The notes beneath the pieces are model-generated. The model had not been told where the DNA came from. It searched no databases and saw only the letters and a list, made by a program, of their open reading frames with translations. A program made the translations under genes and the position numbers. 64,000 bases of DNA from assembly GCA_016808115.1 (NCBI GenBank), contig JAEQBH010000898.1, positions 62,001 through 126,000 of the forward strand. The letters run 5' to 3'. Origin of the DNA: Tetrastigma voinierianum (taxonomy: Eukaryota > Streptophyta > Magnoliopsida > Vitales > Vitaceae). Each line of letters opens with the position of its first letter. Position 1 is the stretch's first letter. This document shows, piece after piece, positions 11,966-24,604 of the stretch.

Positions 11966-14019
11966 GGATCACTAAAACTAAGGCTCTAGGCAGACTAAGC
12001 TTAATCAGGATGACCTAAGAAACAAAACCCTAGGCATAATGGAAACTTAGGATGTAGCGGATTGAGATCTTGACATGATGACAAAGGGTATGCACGGTCA
12101 TGGCGTCGAGAAAGTCTGCCATAGGCCGTAGCGAAACCAAGAACTTAATAACAAGACGAAAATAAAGGGTATGCCTGACAGGACAATCTCACAAATGTGA
12201 CCAAAGGTGAAAGAAAGGGGGTTATGCCTCGGTCTGGGGTATCAACGCCATGTCGAAATCTCATAGCTACATCTTTGTCAAGAAAGTGGGAGAGCTAAAA
12301 ACATCCACGATCATACGACCGTGAAAAAATCAATCATTTCATTCCATAAAGACTAATATAAGGTATGCCCCGGTGTGCACATCGATGTCACGAGTGCCTT
12401 GATGAAAAGCTCTGAAGCCAAATTTCTACTGAAGAACCAATCGTCTGAACAAGCGAACAAAACAACATATAGGGTGTGCGCCAGTGTGCACCCCTATTGA
12501 GTTGACGAATATGAGCGAATCTTACCCTAGGCTGGCCTTTAGAAGCACTCTGCTGTATGAAGAAACCCAGCTGTATGTGGAGCATACTCAAACTTTGATG
12601 CCAAAACATCTCTAGGCGAAATGGGCTGCCAGTGTACATGCGTACGAGCCAATGCCAACATGAAAGGACGGGGTATGCCTAGGTGTGAATGTCGAATCAT
12701 TAAGCTAATGGTATCCATGGTCAGACTCTACATATCATCTATATCGATCATGGACTGAGGCAAGTAATACTAAATGGAGAAGCAATATGTGACTCGATAC
12801 TTCCCGAACGAGAGACTGTCGACATCCACTCTAATCAAGAGATAGAACTCTGGCCCATATAAAATGCTTCGCTAAACATCGAGATCTCATGGTTCAAGGT
12901 GGTCTTACGACTCGATCATAATGTAGCGCCAGGTGAGCGTGAATGACATGATGGGAAACAAAGGCCCAAATACCCAATAAACACCGCTAAACCTCAGACA
13001 AGAATGTCAAATATCAAAGGATCATGTGAGAAAGGTGACTCAACCAACATCCGAATGACAAGTGAAGTACACCAAAGGACACGTCGCTTAAGAAGTGAGA
13101 CGATGATCAATAAGAGTAGAAGAAGACTGAAAGTGATAAGAAACCGATGAATGATAAAGAAAAAGGAAGAAAAACAAGTCGGGATACAATGTGGTAATGT
13201 GTGACAATGACGAACAACTCCTCGGCCCCAAGAACGTCAAGTCAGCAAGTCACTATAAGATGGGAGTGGGTGATGCAGTAATGATCCAGTGACCTAGTGT
13301 GAAGCAACCCAAACCTCATACCTAATGTACCAAACCATGGAGAAAGATCGCACAATGCTTAAATTAACCCTCAGAGGAATAATAAATCTCTCAAACCCAA
13401 ATGAGTGTAACTAATATCAAAACAAACACATTCTTTTTTTTTTTTTTTTTTTGCTTTTGTTTTTTTTTTTTTTTTTGTTTTTGTTTGTTTTTTTTTTTTT
13501 TTTTTTGCGTCGAACCTTCAAAGTAGGTTGAATGCCATACTAACACAATCCAATCGAAAGAACCTCAAACCTCTAAGCCCAAATGGTCCCCTCAACCTAA
13601 GAATCCCGGATCAAAACCTATAGGCGGAATGAAGGGTGTGACAACCCGACCGGTAGTTCGATGAGAGCATCATCATACAAAAGGCGATAAAAGGAAACAA
13701 ATAGAGACAGATAGAAACTAGACTCAAAGATAGATGGTATGAAAATGGAGGAGAAAAGAAACAAGCAATGATGCGAGAAAGAACAAACGAAGAATGTGAC
13801 ACACGCTTATAATGCCACGTATCCAATTAATATGTAAAGCGCACGTGTGCCCCCAACCCGTAAGAAAAGTATGCAAGGCCGAATAAGAATAGGCCATAAT
13901 AAACGCATTGAGGGCTCTGAAGACTATATTAGGATATATCAGTATATAGGTGTGCAAAAGGAATGTAGCTACTCAAAATGATGGCCACCCCACATCCACT
14001 CACTAACCATGATCTAGCG
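11966..14019 (-). other. Long 3' non-coding region of the gypsy element
   Basis: The region lies between the integrase remnant and the minisatellite. I see no recognisable protein on either strand. A repeated phrase of the type GGTATGCC...GTGTGC recurs around 12165, 12360, 12470 and 12670, suggesting old, loosely spaced internal repeats. It also contains an interrupted poly-T stretch at 13434-13506 on the plus strand, poly-A in the element sense. Confidence 0.5.
13434..13506. repeat. Interrupted poly-T tract
   Basis: Three T runs are separated by GC/G-containing interruptions such as TTGCTTTTG. In element orientation they are A runs. They are low complexity and their exact length in the assembly is unreliable. 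Confidence 0.9.
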
Positions 14020-14245
14020 TAAAACCTCTTAAATTTTGATCCATTAGCGCTCTGTGACCAGTTTAGTCATTCTGCATCAACTGGTGCTCCCTCTTGATAA
14101 GATCTTGGATGACATAAGAATCCGCTCCCGATTTAATTCGGCTGTGGCACACCTCTAGAGTTTGAGTCAATCCCGGAGGACCTTGAGACTAAATCGCCTT
14201 TTTGAAACTTCTTAGGCTTCGGCCTTTTCCATCATGGTCATTTTC
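14020..14245 (-). pseudogene. Ty3/gypsy integrase C-terminal remnant
   Basis: Reading minus across three frames gives KKFQKGDLV, then SYVIQDLIK, then LKRFYA-like SKFKRFYA close to the end, in the order expected for the C-terminal tail of gypsy integrase (a KGDLVL...SGPY.I.......EPVN...LKRFY pattern). Several single-base frameshifts and stop codons break it. It is the only piece of pol left in the array. Upstream, where RT, RNase H and the integrase core should be, the foreign LTR sits instead. This remnant fixes the orientation of the element and the position of its pol end. Confidence 0.7.
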
Positions 14246-17200
14246 TATAAATAAACTTTGAACATGATACATATGTGAAATACCTAGAATTTTTTATAAT
14301 AATTTTATTATATATTACCTTGGTATAGTTAAGGCAAAACTTGGGTTTTTCGGAAGAGTGATACAGATTGACAGATTATGAATATGAATTTAGTGAACTC
14401 GAAAATTTGAGCACTAAAACAGGACAAAATTATGTGCTCCATAAGGAGATAAAAATCATAAAGAAGATGAGAGATGGGCCACAATAGAATTAAAACAAAT
14501 TGATTTTGCAAAATTAAAAGGTAGGACTTGGTGCAATTTGGAGACTGCCAAGGAGTATAAAAGGGAAATAGGACCAAAATTCATATTTGGTCTCTAAATT
14601 TACCCTAAAGAAAATGTGTGAGAGAAAGAGAGCAAAGAAAACAAGAGGAAGAAGGAAGGAGGAGGAGGAGGGAGGAGTCAAAGATCAAGGTATGTTGTCT
14701 TTAGAATCAAATATATTTTGGATTCTGAGGCTTTGGAAGGAAAATTGATCCTCCTTTGTCTAGGAGTTTTATTGGAAGTCACTGGGCCCAACATAACGTG
14801 AAAGTGTTGTGGGATTAAAACCCAATGTCTGAAAGACATAGATGTCTCCTTTGAGGAACGGATTTACTACAGTTTAACTACCCAAGTAAAGGGTTTGAGT
14901 TAGGAACTCAAATACAACAAAATTATTAATGATAGTGTATGTATGGGTTATGACCCATACTTTGTGTATTTTAGGAGAATCATGAAAGGTTTTGATGAAG
15001 ATATCCATTGAAGATGATTTGGGGATAATTAGGGTTAAAATATGAATTTGAAATGATTTTGAAGTGTATGCTATGATATAGATTTGGTTTGGGATGGAAA
15101 GTGTGAAAAATGGGAAAATCACAGCGTTACAGGCGCACCAGGACTAATACTATGATGCTGATTTAGACTTAGTACACAGCGTACATCTTGTGTCTAGTCA
15201 TTTGGCCAACAGCACGTCCTGAGTTAGACGTATAAGTCTGACTGTGCTTTCCCGATTTAAATGATTTCGTGGCTGTAGCAACTTGCTCATTTCTTATCTG
15301 ATTTGAGTGATTCAAGTGGCTACGTAAGGAAATGACTTGAGACAAAACTTAAAAATAGGCATTTGCCAAATTCTGATCCTAAGTGGCCTAAAAATTCACT
15401 CAAAGTGGACATTGTGCAAGCCAATTCTAGTTCCAGCTTTGAACATAGAGTAGTCCAGGTTGTTTCGGACATGCTTGCCGGGTTTGGTGCTCCAGTTAGG
15501 TGATTCCAGTTGGAATAGAGACCATAGCACCTTAGATTTAAAATAGTATAATGACCTAGAAGTCAAACTGCAAGTTAAGACCCTGGAAAATAGGCAATAC
15601 AAACCCAGTCCCAGTGTAATCAGTAAATTTATTAGTTTGGCATAGAAATGCCATAACTTTAGTTCGGATAATCAAGTTCTGGGGATGATTCCAGTTCCCT
15701 AAGTAAAGTAGACTCATGGGAATAAGGAATGAACCTAAGTCAAAAATATGCAGTACCTCACCACCCTCGACAAGCTTTGCTTGCCTCAAACGCGATATTA
15801 GATTTAGATACGATTATTTGCATAATCACTAAAGAGTGAATAAATTGTATGTTTAGTTGGAGTGCGGGTGAAGGGGCGACAACCTGGCCTAGGATTGACA
15901 TGTCACGAGGGGAAAAGCGGAATTGATGGTGGTTTGTTCTGACTCTATCAGCAATTCAAGAGTATTTTGGTAGTTTACCAGTTCTAACTATGAGATAGGA
16001 ACATGTACCGAGTTCATGAATGAGTATGTGATATGATTATGTAGATTGGGTATATGTCTTTCAAGGAATGTCCCCAGTGAATGAGATTGAATGTGATAAT
16101 CGATAACGAATGAAAAGCGAATACAGTATTTAAAGGAGCGGATTCCACTGAGCAGAATCCGTCGGAGTGTAAGTGATGAATAATATACCAAATGAATGCG
16201 TGGGGATGCACGGTACGGCATCCGTCACGAGCCCTGCCAGAGTACGATGTCCCACTTGGCGGGATGCACTAATCGGCATCCGTCATGATGGCGTATGGCA
16301 TTGAAGAAATGTCCCACTTTGCGGGATGCACCAATCGGCATCCATCATGATGGCGTATGCCATTTAATTGATGATACCGCATTAGCAAAGTGCACCGAGA
16401 CGGCATCGGCATGATGGGGAGACCGAATATGTGATACCACCATGGGATGCACCCAAGCGGCTTAAATCATGATGGGAGATAAGGTATAAATGTATATTTG
16501 TATTCACCGAATAATAATAAGGTAAGGATTCATCAAAGCGGAATCTAGCTAGAAATTTAGCAAGATTGAATAGTCAGTGAAATAGCCAACATTGGCAGGT
16601 ATAATGGGATTTTATGAATATGCTTAAATCGTGAATTGATTTATGAAATGGGTGATTGCATTAAAAATGCATGATATGATATAGTAATTGATTTGTATAA
16701 TGAAAGCATCACGGAAATGAATAGCATGAGTATATGTTGATATAATGAGGCATGGTTTAATGACCGTACGTACCGATTTAAACTGAATATTGGAATAGAA
16801 CTGTATAGAACCACTAAGCATGAAAATGCTTGGGCGTATGGCATTTAATAACTATATGCAGTGCTCCAATTAAGCAAAGAGAGAAGGGGCCCGAGATCGC
16901 ATTTGTATAGAGTCATAAATCCCGAGCGTATAGAGTGTATACTCCAATTTTGCATATCATCTTTTGAACAAGTGAGTGTTTTATAAACAAAGGGACAAAC
17001 CACGAAGAGCTTGATTTAGTGTATCATCTTTTAGAAGTATAGGAATGCTTTTTCTTTGAAGTGTTTGACGTATTTATACCAAGACTCTGCAGATTGCTTT
17101 ATATTTAACAAATAGTTATGGGCTTGCCCCGAGGCGAAAGCAGATTTCATGACTAAATGAATTAATACAAAAATGTTTTGATAAGATAAGTAAGCGTCGA

Positions 17201-17376
17201 ATGGCAAGACTCCGGTTCGGATCCATCGGTCGGGTCGGGCGGGATTCGAATTAAAATGACACTTTTTGAAGAAATAAAATTTATTAAAAGCGATAACTAA
17301 AAGAAATAAAGCCGGCGTCCACACAGGTTTCGGTCGAGACTAAATGCCCCCGGGTGGATCGGCCTTAGTCGCTACA
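14246..17376 (+). mobile_element. Foreign Ty3/gypsy LTR replacing pol (copy A')
   Basis: About 3.1 kb lies between the integrase remnant and gag. The right end is GTCGCTACA at 17376, identical to 3867. The left end is approximate. In plus orientation it has a purine-rich leader (14590-14690) followed by a donor-like CAAGGTATG (about 14688), a minisatellite (16200-16480) and a GAAA-loop hairpin (16814-16833). Patches at about 15650-15700 and 16800-16830 resemble the solo LTR at 59417-61730 in the same order, so it is a related but diverged LTR in plus orientation. No TSD is visible, as expected if recombination removed DNA on one side. Confidence 0.6.
16200..16480. repeat. Minisatellite of about 80 bp units in the foreign LTR
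   Basis: Three to four units contain GGGATGCACC-AATCGGCATCC then a TCATGATGG(C/G) block, separated by GTATGGCATT and TGTCCCAC phrases. The last unit is also seen at about 2955-3010 in copy A. Units vary by small indels. Confidence 0.7.
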
Positions 17377-20300
17377 TGATCTATTGCCACCTCAAATCTC
17401 CTCTCTCGTCGAAAGTGAAATTTTGATCATAGCAGGCCCGAGCCTCGTCTTTCCAGATATCGACGTGCTCTAATGCTGTTCTCGAGGATCTATCTCAGTT
17501 CCGACGGGCTAGTACTTTGCCTCCATGCATATACCAAAGGTAAGGTGTAGCCCAGGTTAAGTACGAAAGATGTACGATACGGCCCACAATGCGAAAGAGC
17601 CTACGACCAATCCTAAGTCTCAACCATGATCGACTCCTTACATTAATGGGGGTGCGTATACGATCCTCGAAGAGTAAAGATAGTGTTGACAAGTCTGTAT
17701 GCGAAAAGGGATAATCGAATGGAACCAGGACAAGTGAGTCTTACCTTCTCTCTCTGCCGATCGTGCCGTAATAGTCGCGCATCATCCGCCTTAGGATGGC
17801 TTGACCATTAAGATATGTCGCGATAAGCTACTGTGTAAACTCCTTGGCCTAGCGGCGGCCGATCGAACCGGGCATATAGACATATACCTCTCATCATGCT
17901 AAGCGCAAAGTGCTCATCTTGCAGTGATCGAATGACACAGGTACCATGTCACCTGCGCGATCATCCTCTGGAGCTAACAACTGAACATGATCAGATGAAG
18001 CCCGGTCAAATGTATAGGTCACATCTACCATTTATGACGATCACATACTTTAGTTCGGGGAAGGAGTAATAACATCTGTCGATTTGTATCGTGATAATGC
18101 ACCCCTCATGCCATAGACTTCGCATAATGAAGGGAAGATGAGTATAACACCCGCCTCATGAATCCAAGGCGTAAAGGAAGTGATAGGTTAAAGGATGATT
18201 TGGATCTTCCTCTCAGAAACTGAAAGAGTATAGGTGTAGCCAGGATGATCATGACTGTGTGTCTTTGAGTGTACCCAAAGCGTCCTCTGAGTCCATCCAC
18301 GTTAGCGCGGTCTGTGTGGATGGCCCAGTACGGATGGTGAGGAAGTCCTGAGCGGCTGGCGGTAGCTTGGTGGATGCACAAGCGTTTGGGGACAGGTGAC
18401 ATCAACAAGCGATACCACCCCTTCGGCTGAACAACAACGTAATGGAATAAAGGCGAGCATAGCTTAATCCACTCGGGTGGCCTAAATCATTTGTCAGGAG
18501 AAAATGTGTGCATGTGGCCACCATCCCAGCTGTTGAGAAGGCTGGGATCAGGTCCCTCGGGGGTGGTAGTAGTGTCAACTCCAATCATTGGAGCCTTCGA
18601 TCAAAGCGCATCTACATGTGTGGTGGATGGGACCCGATAAACACCAGGAGTGATCTGGCTGAGTGGGTGCAGTGGCGTGGAATTTCATCATCTTCCCCTC
18701 TGGGTCTCATCTACAGCATTAATACCCGACCAAAGGTCTATCAACGGTGGGGGCTGGCTACCCTTCCTCCTTATAATAACAATGAACATCTATGTCTTGG
18801 CGTACTCCTCAGAACATAATGAAAGTGTCATGGGAGGAACATGTATAAATATCACGTGATAATGCATCTTGAGACATCATGGAATCAATCTAAAATGGAC
18901 TAGAGACATACTTGACCACGAGTGTAACCACTGAAATGGGTTGTATACTAAATGATTGGTTGAGAGCCTCTCCATCCCGTCAACATGAATATCTTCGTCC
19001 CCTCACAGAATGCTCGATCAAATGCTTACCCAGGTGAAGTCTGGCTGGAGTATCGCGGAGTGGGTAGCGGGTGTAGTCACGGCGGGCGTCCTAAATCCAA
19101 GCCAAACCTTGATCAATCAAGTCACAGATAAATGCTTGATGCGGCCAGGTGCTCACGTATCATGACCCCGACTCTTTGACAGTAAACCGTTGAGATCATC
19201 TTTGAATCAGTGGGAGTGAAATTTAGTGAGTGGATTTTAGGTAGTAGTGGAATAAATCAAACCCCACTTCAACCAATCTTGAAATGCTACTCGGTGGCAT
19301 CAGGAGTTAATATAAAAATTTACTTTAAGCTGGCCCCTTTCCGGTGGAGGAGGTGGTACCTTTCTATCTACTGCCCCGATGAATACTATCTGATGGCCTG
19401 CAGTGCACAGTATAGCATATCTTGTGTAGTGGTGATGCAAGAGGCAGATTTGTGGCTGAAAGATGCATTTGGTACATCTTGCGGTAGCCATCTACCCAGT
19501 AAAGTGCTCCCAGCATCTGACGGAGGGGTGCAGCGAAGTAGGGACTGTTGTGTCACCTGGCTGCAGTAGCACACTGACATCGAGTAATTACGGGTCTGAG
19601 CCACGGCTTCTTCCTTTGAGTCTGAAGGAGGAAGAGTCTACCCGTAATCCTCTGGGTGCACCCCTCCTCGATATGGGGGCTTTGAACCGATGATCAGTGC
19701 GTCTGTGGGAGGCTTGTGGGATGCAATAGCGAGGCTAAGAACGCCCGTAATCATGCTGAGGGTCGGTCGCTGGGCTGTCTATGATTTGTGCTATCTTCTC
19801 CACGCTCCATGGAGATAAAGTGAGTAAGCCGGCTCCATACGTGCCTCGCACCGGGGGTACTGAGCTCTCTCGGGATAAGTCATCTTTGTTGTTATTAAGA
19901 ATCATGCATTGCTCTTGTCCCAAATCGATAGTATCCCTACGCCTCGGGAGTGTGAAGTCTGAGCCATTGTATTTTGGCGGCTTTTTCGGCAGCGGAAACA
20001 TAATCATACGCAGCTCATCCAGATCATACGCGCCTCTTTGATGGCTGTGCTTCTGGTGAATACGGGCACCACCCCATCCCCGATGTACCTCTGATATCGG
20101 TATACGAGCTTTCGGTGTGGCGCCAGCGGAAGGTCATCATAATATCCGTCCCAGCGCCTGCCGCGCGGACACATGAGACTGATCCACCACTCAAATCTCT
20201 TATCAATGGGCTGAATTTATCTTCCGATGTCAGTCAGAGGATCCTGATGAATGTGGTATGTGTCTCGGTCGACCATGTAGAACAAAGCTCGACTTGGTGA

Positions 20301-20650
20301 TTGAACCGATATAATAGTGGTAGTTGAATTGGAGTGCAATATGATCTACTTTGTACGATTGGGTCCCGGATAATGGTGGGGGTGGCGTTGGTGGAGGCTG
20401 CCTTCAGTCTGCTGCATGCACCAGGTCAGGATGAGTGGTAGTTTGTGGTGGAAGTGGGGTGGTAGAGTCATGCGGGCCTCCCGAGGTGGCAATGATTGGG
20501 CGTGTGATCCCTCATCCGATCTAATGTAGCATCCGGAGAGATGCCATGGTATCGACCAATCTGGCTAGGTAGTAATGAGTAGCGCGTCTTTGAGTCCAGT
20601 ATCTCATGATTTGATGTACATTCTAGCGGTGACAATGAATCCCCGAATCT
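17377..20650 (-). pseudogene. Ty3/gypsy gag, copy 2, heavily frameshifted
   Basis: This is homologous to 3868-7140 throughout and more broken. Recognisable pieces on the minus strand include EKIAQIIDSP (within 20007-19735), typical of a plant retrotransposon gag domain, and the proline-rich region at about 20460-20300. The gag starts near 20640 and is cut at 17377 by the foreign LTR at exactly the same base as copy 1 (TGATCT). Plus-strand open frames here, for example 19210-19569, are antisense shadows. Confidence 0.75.
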
Positions 20651-21648
20651 CTAACAAGTCTACCTCCGTCCGAATCCAGCTGTGAACCCAGTCGCTCTTA
20701 ATTAACAATCACGGAAGAAGTAAGAGGGCATGTCGGAGTCCCCGTGACTATCAATCAGGAAATCAATCCGGTATACGATCCGTAATGAAATCCTCACAAA
20801 GAAAGATGAGGTGACATGTGATGTTAGCATCTAATGCGATAAATGGCTCACGTACGGGGCTGAGATTTTGACATGTAATACAGGGTAAGATATGGCTCAG
20901 AGGAGAAGCTAACAAAGGGAAGAGACCAAGTCCTAAAGGCTATATGGCCAAGTACCTGAGGATACACAACTTGAGATCTAATCAATAATCAATCCCAACA
21001 ATCACGAGGCCCTTGCGGCCCGCATGATATCCATGAAATCTAGCGAGGGCTACTCCCGGGTCTTCATTGCTCGGACGCTGAGAGGCTTCGTCCCTTAGTG
21101 CTCCCATACATCGATAACGCCTTATGCCAGACTACTGGCACCAAACCTAAGCTTGGTCGAGAAGGCAAACGGAGTTGAATGACTCCCCAGAACAACATAA
21201 GTAATCGATGAGAATAATCGACACGAGACTAATGATTCCAAGTAAGAGATACGTACTTGCGAGCACTGAACAAAATCAAACAATCATGCAGTGAGGTAGT
21301 CATGCTTAACAATCGGTCATGCGCAAAGAGCAAGCCTATCACACATAGTACTTTACACAGAGCTAACCATTTGTACCCGATGACATATAGCTAGGTACCC
21401 AGCGAGATCAGCCATGGGCAAGCCGCGGCTGGGAATCCCGACATGCTTGAACACACCTGAAGCCTGAACAAACCATAAGTGTATACGAAGATACCAATGG
21501 AGTAAGTGATCATGAGTCCATTTGTGTAGCCTAAGGAGTCTGTTAGTCAATCGAACCATGTGCTCGATATACACAACTCGGGGTTCAAACTTCCAGTCCT
21601 CTTATAGAGCAGGAGATTACAGGTTCGATCCCCGATGGAGTCATGATT
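20651..21648 (-). other. Leader and degraded primer-binding site, copy 2
   Basis: This is homologous to 7141-8085. The tRNA-Arg-like segment survives at about 21607-21643 but has changes in the T arm (GATTACAGGTTCGATCCCCG) and has lost the CCA end (GGAGTCATG). The unit could not be primed normally in this state, if the sequence is correct. No coding sequence is visible. Confidence 0.65.
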
Positions 21649-24532
21649 TTGGACCATTACCCGATCCACGGGCCGGCGCGACTCGCTTTTAAATGGAAGG
21701 AAAAATGTGGATTGATTTTTGGAATTTTAGAAAATCCGTCCTCGAGGAGAACATTTTTTCTTTGGAGTCGCCACTTACTTTTTGTTGTTATTTTATAAAG
21801 GAAAACAGTAAGAGCAAAAACACAATGACTCGATATGGAAAATGATGCGATGGGTTACAGGTTCGAGGTCGATTCACTGTCGGGGGTCGCCGTATGGGGT
21901 AGCCTAGGCCGGAACTAGTCCTCTACTAGTAGATTGGGTATGTAGGACATATGGGTCACGGATCCAGAATGGATCCTCTTAGGCTAAACAGCCACAGCTT
22001 AGATCGGGACCCGACCTAATTTTAATTTATCTGCATGCTTGAAACACTCGACTTGAAAGGGCAAATGGGCGCGTACACAACTGGTCCACTGGCCGCATTC
22101 CATCAAAGTTAATAACAAACGCAACAGCATGCATGACACTGACACAAAGCATCCATGAAATTCATTACCCCGACATTGACACGGCCACATGGTCTGATTT
22201 ATTGGCGCTCGCTAAAAGTCGATAAAAAAGAAACAAATGCATCACAAATGTGAATCGAACTTCATGTACGCGTATGAATCTAATTACCCAGCATACAAGT
22301 ATGTACGAGGTCTTTTAGCCATGTATAGCGAATAGATAGAGTAGATATTACATCGTACATCATGCATTTAAGACGAATATTGGATCTATACCGAAAGAAG
22401 GAAGCGGGTTTGAGGGTAAGTGGTTTGCTTTGGCACACATTCCCTTTAAAATCCTGAGCTAAACCATACATACCAATCCATTTGCCACTACCTCACTTTG
22501 TTCAAACCAAGGCGGGCTCCAGACCCTAAAGGCAGCCCTCACGAGGTTTCTGAGGGTAACTAAAACCTTGCCGCTGATAGATTAAGGTTGAAACATGCTA
22601 AAATATAGAATTTGCCATGTTTATCTTGCACAACCCAGTTGAATCGGTTTTCCAAGCAAATCAATGATTGAGAAAATTACACAGAGCTTTATCAAAGAGC
22701 ATCCTTCCACAGACTCAGGAATCTAATAAAATAGACAGTGCAATTTCCAACTCCGAATGACTTGGCAATCTGAAATGAGAAGCAAAGTACCTAGCTGAAT
22801 TCCTGGAAGGCTAACTTGATAAGACGGTTGGTTCGGTTTCCCAACAGTACAGATGATGGTTGAGAAAGATTTACGAAACTTTCAGAACCTTCCTTAGGAA
22901 GTCAGAGATTTCAAAGATAAGGAGTGCAATTCCGACTCAGGCGTGACCAGAACCAACACAAGCGAAGAAAACTACCCAAACTACCATTCCAACAAAAGTG
23001 AATTCAATGAAACCGCTAATACAGTTTCTCAACAGCTTGATCCAGGCCAGTTTGAGAGGCTCTAAAATTTGTCAGACCCTTCCTCAGGGAATTAATAAAT
23101 CCAACAAAACAAACCAAGTCAAAACCAACTCGAATGGCGAGAACCGGCTTCAAACAGCACCAAAGACCCGAAATCATTTATTGAAGCGAATTTAGTAGAC
23201 CGGCTAATCTGAACTTCCCCAACCAGTTCATCAGTTGAGAGAGAAACTCTAAAAATTTCATAAACTTCCTAAAGAGTCAGGAATCTAACAAACAACGGTG
23301 ATGATTCTCAGCTCGGATGGTGAGAACCAACCAAAATAAACCAAACTACTAGCGCAGTGACTGGCCCAAACCGCTTTCCGTATGGCGTAGCCGCTCAAAT
23401 AGTTGAGGAGAAACCTCAAATTTGATCCAAGATGTCACAATAAAGAATATAGTGGAACCAGGGTATATATCTTACCTCTTCCACAAGCGAAAAGAAACCC
23501 AGAGCTAAGCATCAGCGAGATCCGACAAGAAGCGTGGGCGGGCGGAAGATGTGTCCCTTCCAAGGTTTCTTACTTTGATCTTCTCACATTTTATCTTGAT
23601 TCTCACCTCATCTGAACCTACCTGGTGTTTTCCACCTTCAAGCTTTGGAAAGGGCCCCAATCGTTGATCGGAAAGCGACTTCCCATTAACTCCTCTCACT
23701 TTATTTTCCATGTGAGCTCAATATTTTAAGTTGACTTGCTTCACCACCAAGTATCCACATGGATTCGCTTTGGTAGGCTGCCGCATCAACAATCCAAGAC
23801 CTAAAATGGACCCACAATACTACTTCCATGAGTGACCCGAGCTTATAGGCCCGAACCATATCACGATTTAGGCTCAAGAAATCCCACAAAAGCGGTAGCT
23901 CCACACCGTTAGCCAATAACGATTGAACCAGCTGCCCGACGGTCCATCGGTTGAGAGAATATGAAACTTTGATATAATGTTCCCTGAAGAATAAGGAGAC
24001 CAACAAAAAAGCGGAATTTTCCATTTGAAATCTGATGGGGGAGATATGATCGTAACAAGGAGAAGTGCGCACCAAAATCACCCAAAAAAAAACAGTGTCA
24101 TATACGTACTGCCTTGATGAACCAGTCAAACCCCGATTAGTGAAGCGGTTGGCTTAAAAATTATGAATTTTTAACATAAGCCTCCTTAGCAAATAAGGAA
24201 TCTAACAAAACAAGCGGTGAACAATTACGAGTTTGGACAGGAGATATGATCAAAAACAAGTTCATTCTTTGAGATACTTGACATCTTCTAATAAACTTTG
24301 ATTGTTTAAAGCATACGAGGGCAGCGCCATATAGCGCGTGCAATAACTAAAAAAAAATAGAAGCCATATTAATGACATTACAAGTGAACTACATATGCAT
24401 TCACGGACCACTTTAAGCCTTTTAGGGCAGAATGATAAGCGCAAAAGGCACTGTGGGTGATATATGAGAGCGATGGGTGAGTGCTTGACAGTGGATAAAT
24501 CTACTGATATTGAGGCAAAATTGAGGTCTACA
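21649..24532 (-). mobile_element. 5' LTR of the gypsy tandem array
   Basis: In minus orientation this starts TGTAGACCTCAATTTTGCC at 24532 and ends GGTCC near 21649, about 2,884 bp. It is the full-length homologue of 8086-10997. The internal TGGAGTCGCCA motif is kept at 21763-21773. At the outer end, unrelated CT-rich DNA starts immediately, so this is the outer boundary of the array. Its left partner (the distal 3' LTR) is missing because the array is truncated at about 2956, so no TSD can be tested. Confidence 0.8.
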
Positions 24533-24548
24533 CTGAATCTCACAATTC

Positions 24549-24568
24549 TTTCTCTCTCTCTCTCATTC

Positions 24569-24603
<35 letters not shown>

Positions 24604-24604
24604 T
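24549..24604. repeat. (CT)n microsatellite at the outer LTR edge
   Basis: CT dinucleotides with a few interruptions lie just outside the gypsy LTR. They may mark the original target or slippage next to it. Confidence 0.9.

Larger units (their letters stand above)
2956..24532 (-). mobile_element. Tandem Ty3/gypsy (Tat/Ogre-type) array, LTR-internal-LTR-internal
   Basis: Two copies of an 8 kb segment (3000-11000 and 16470-24530, about 13.5 kb apart) are present in the same minus orientation. Reading minus: LTR (24532-21649), degraded PBS, gag (about 20650-17377), foreign LTR (17376 to about 14250), integrase end (about 14245-14020), 3' non-coding region with minisatellite, PPT (about 11012-10998), shared LTR (10997-8086), PBS (8082-8042), gag (about 7140-3868), and the same foreign LTR (3867 to about 2956). 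The middle LTR has a PPT on one side and a PBS on the other, so it serves as 3' LTR of one unit and 5' LTR of the next. Protease, RT, RNase H and most of the integrase are missing. A long, repeat-bearing region between pol and the 3' LTR and a tRNA-Arg primer are known traits of the Tat/Ogre lineage. Confidence 0.8.

Noticed and set aside
11335..11972. Long open frames on both strands
   Set aside because: They run through the minisatellite; every frame is a translation of the repeat.
19210..19569. 119-codon plus-strand frame
   Set aside because: Antisense to gag copy 2; the frame is not kept in copy 1.
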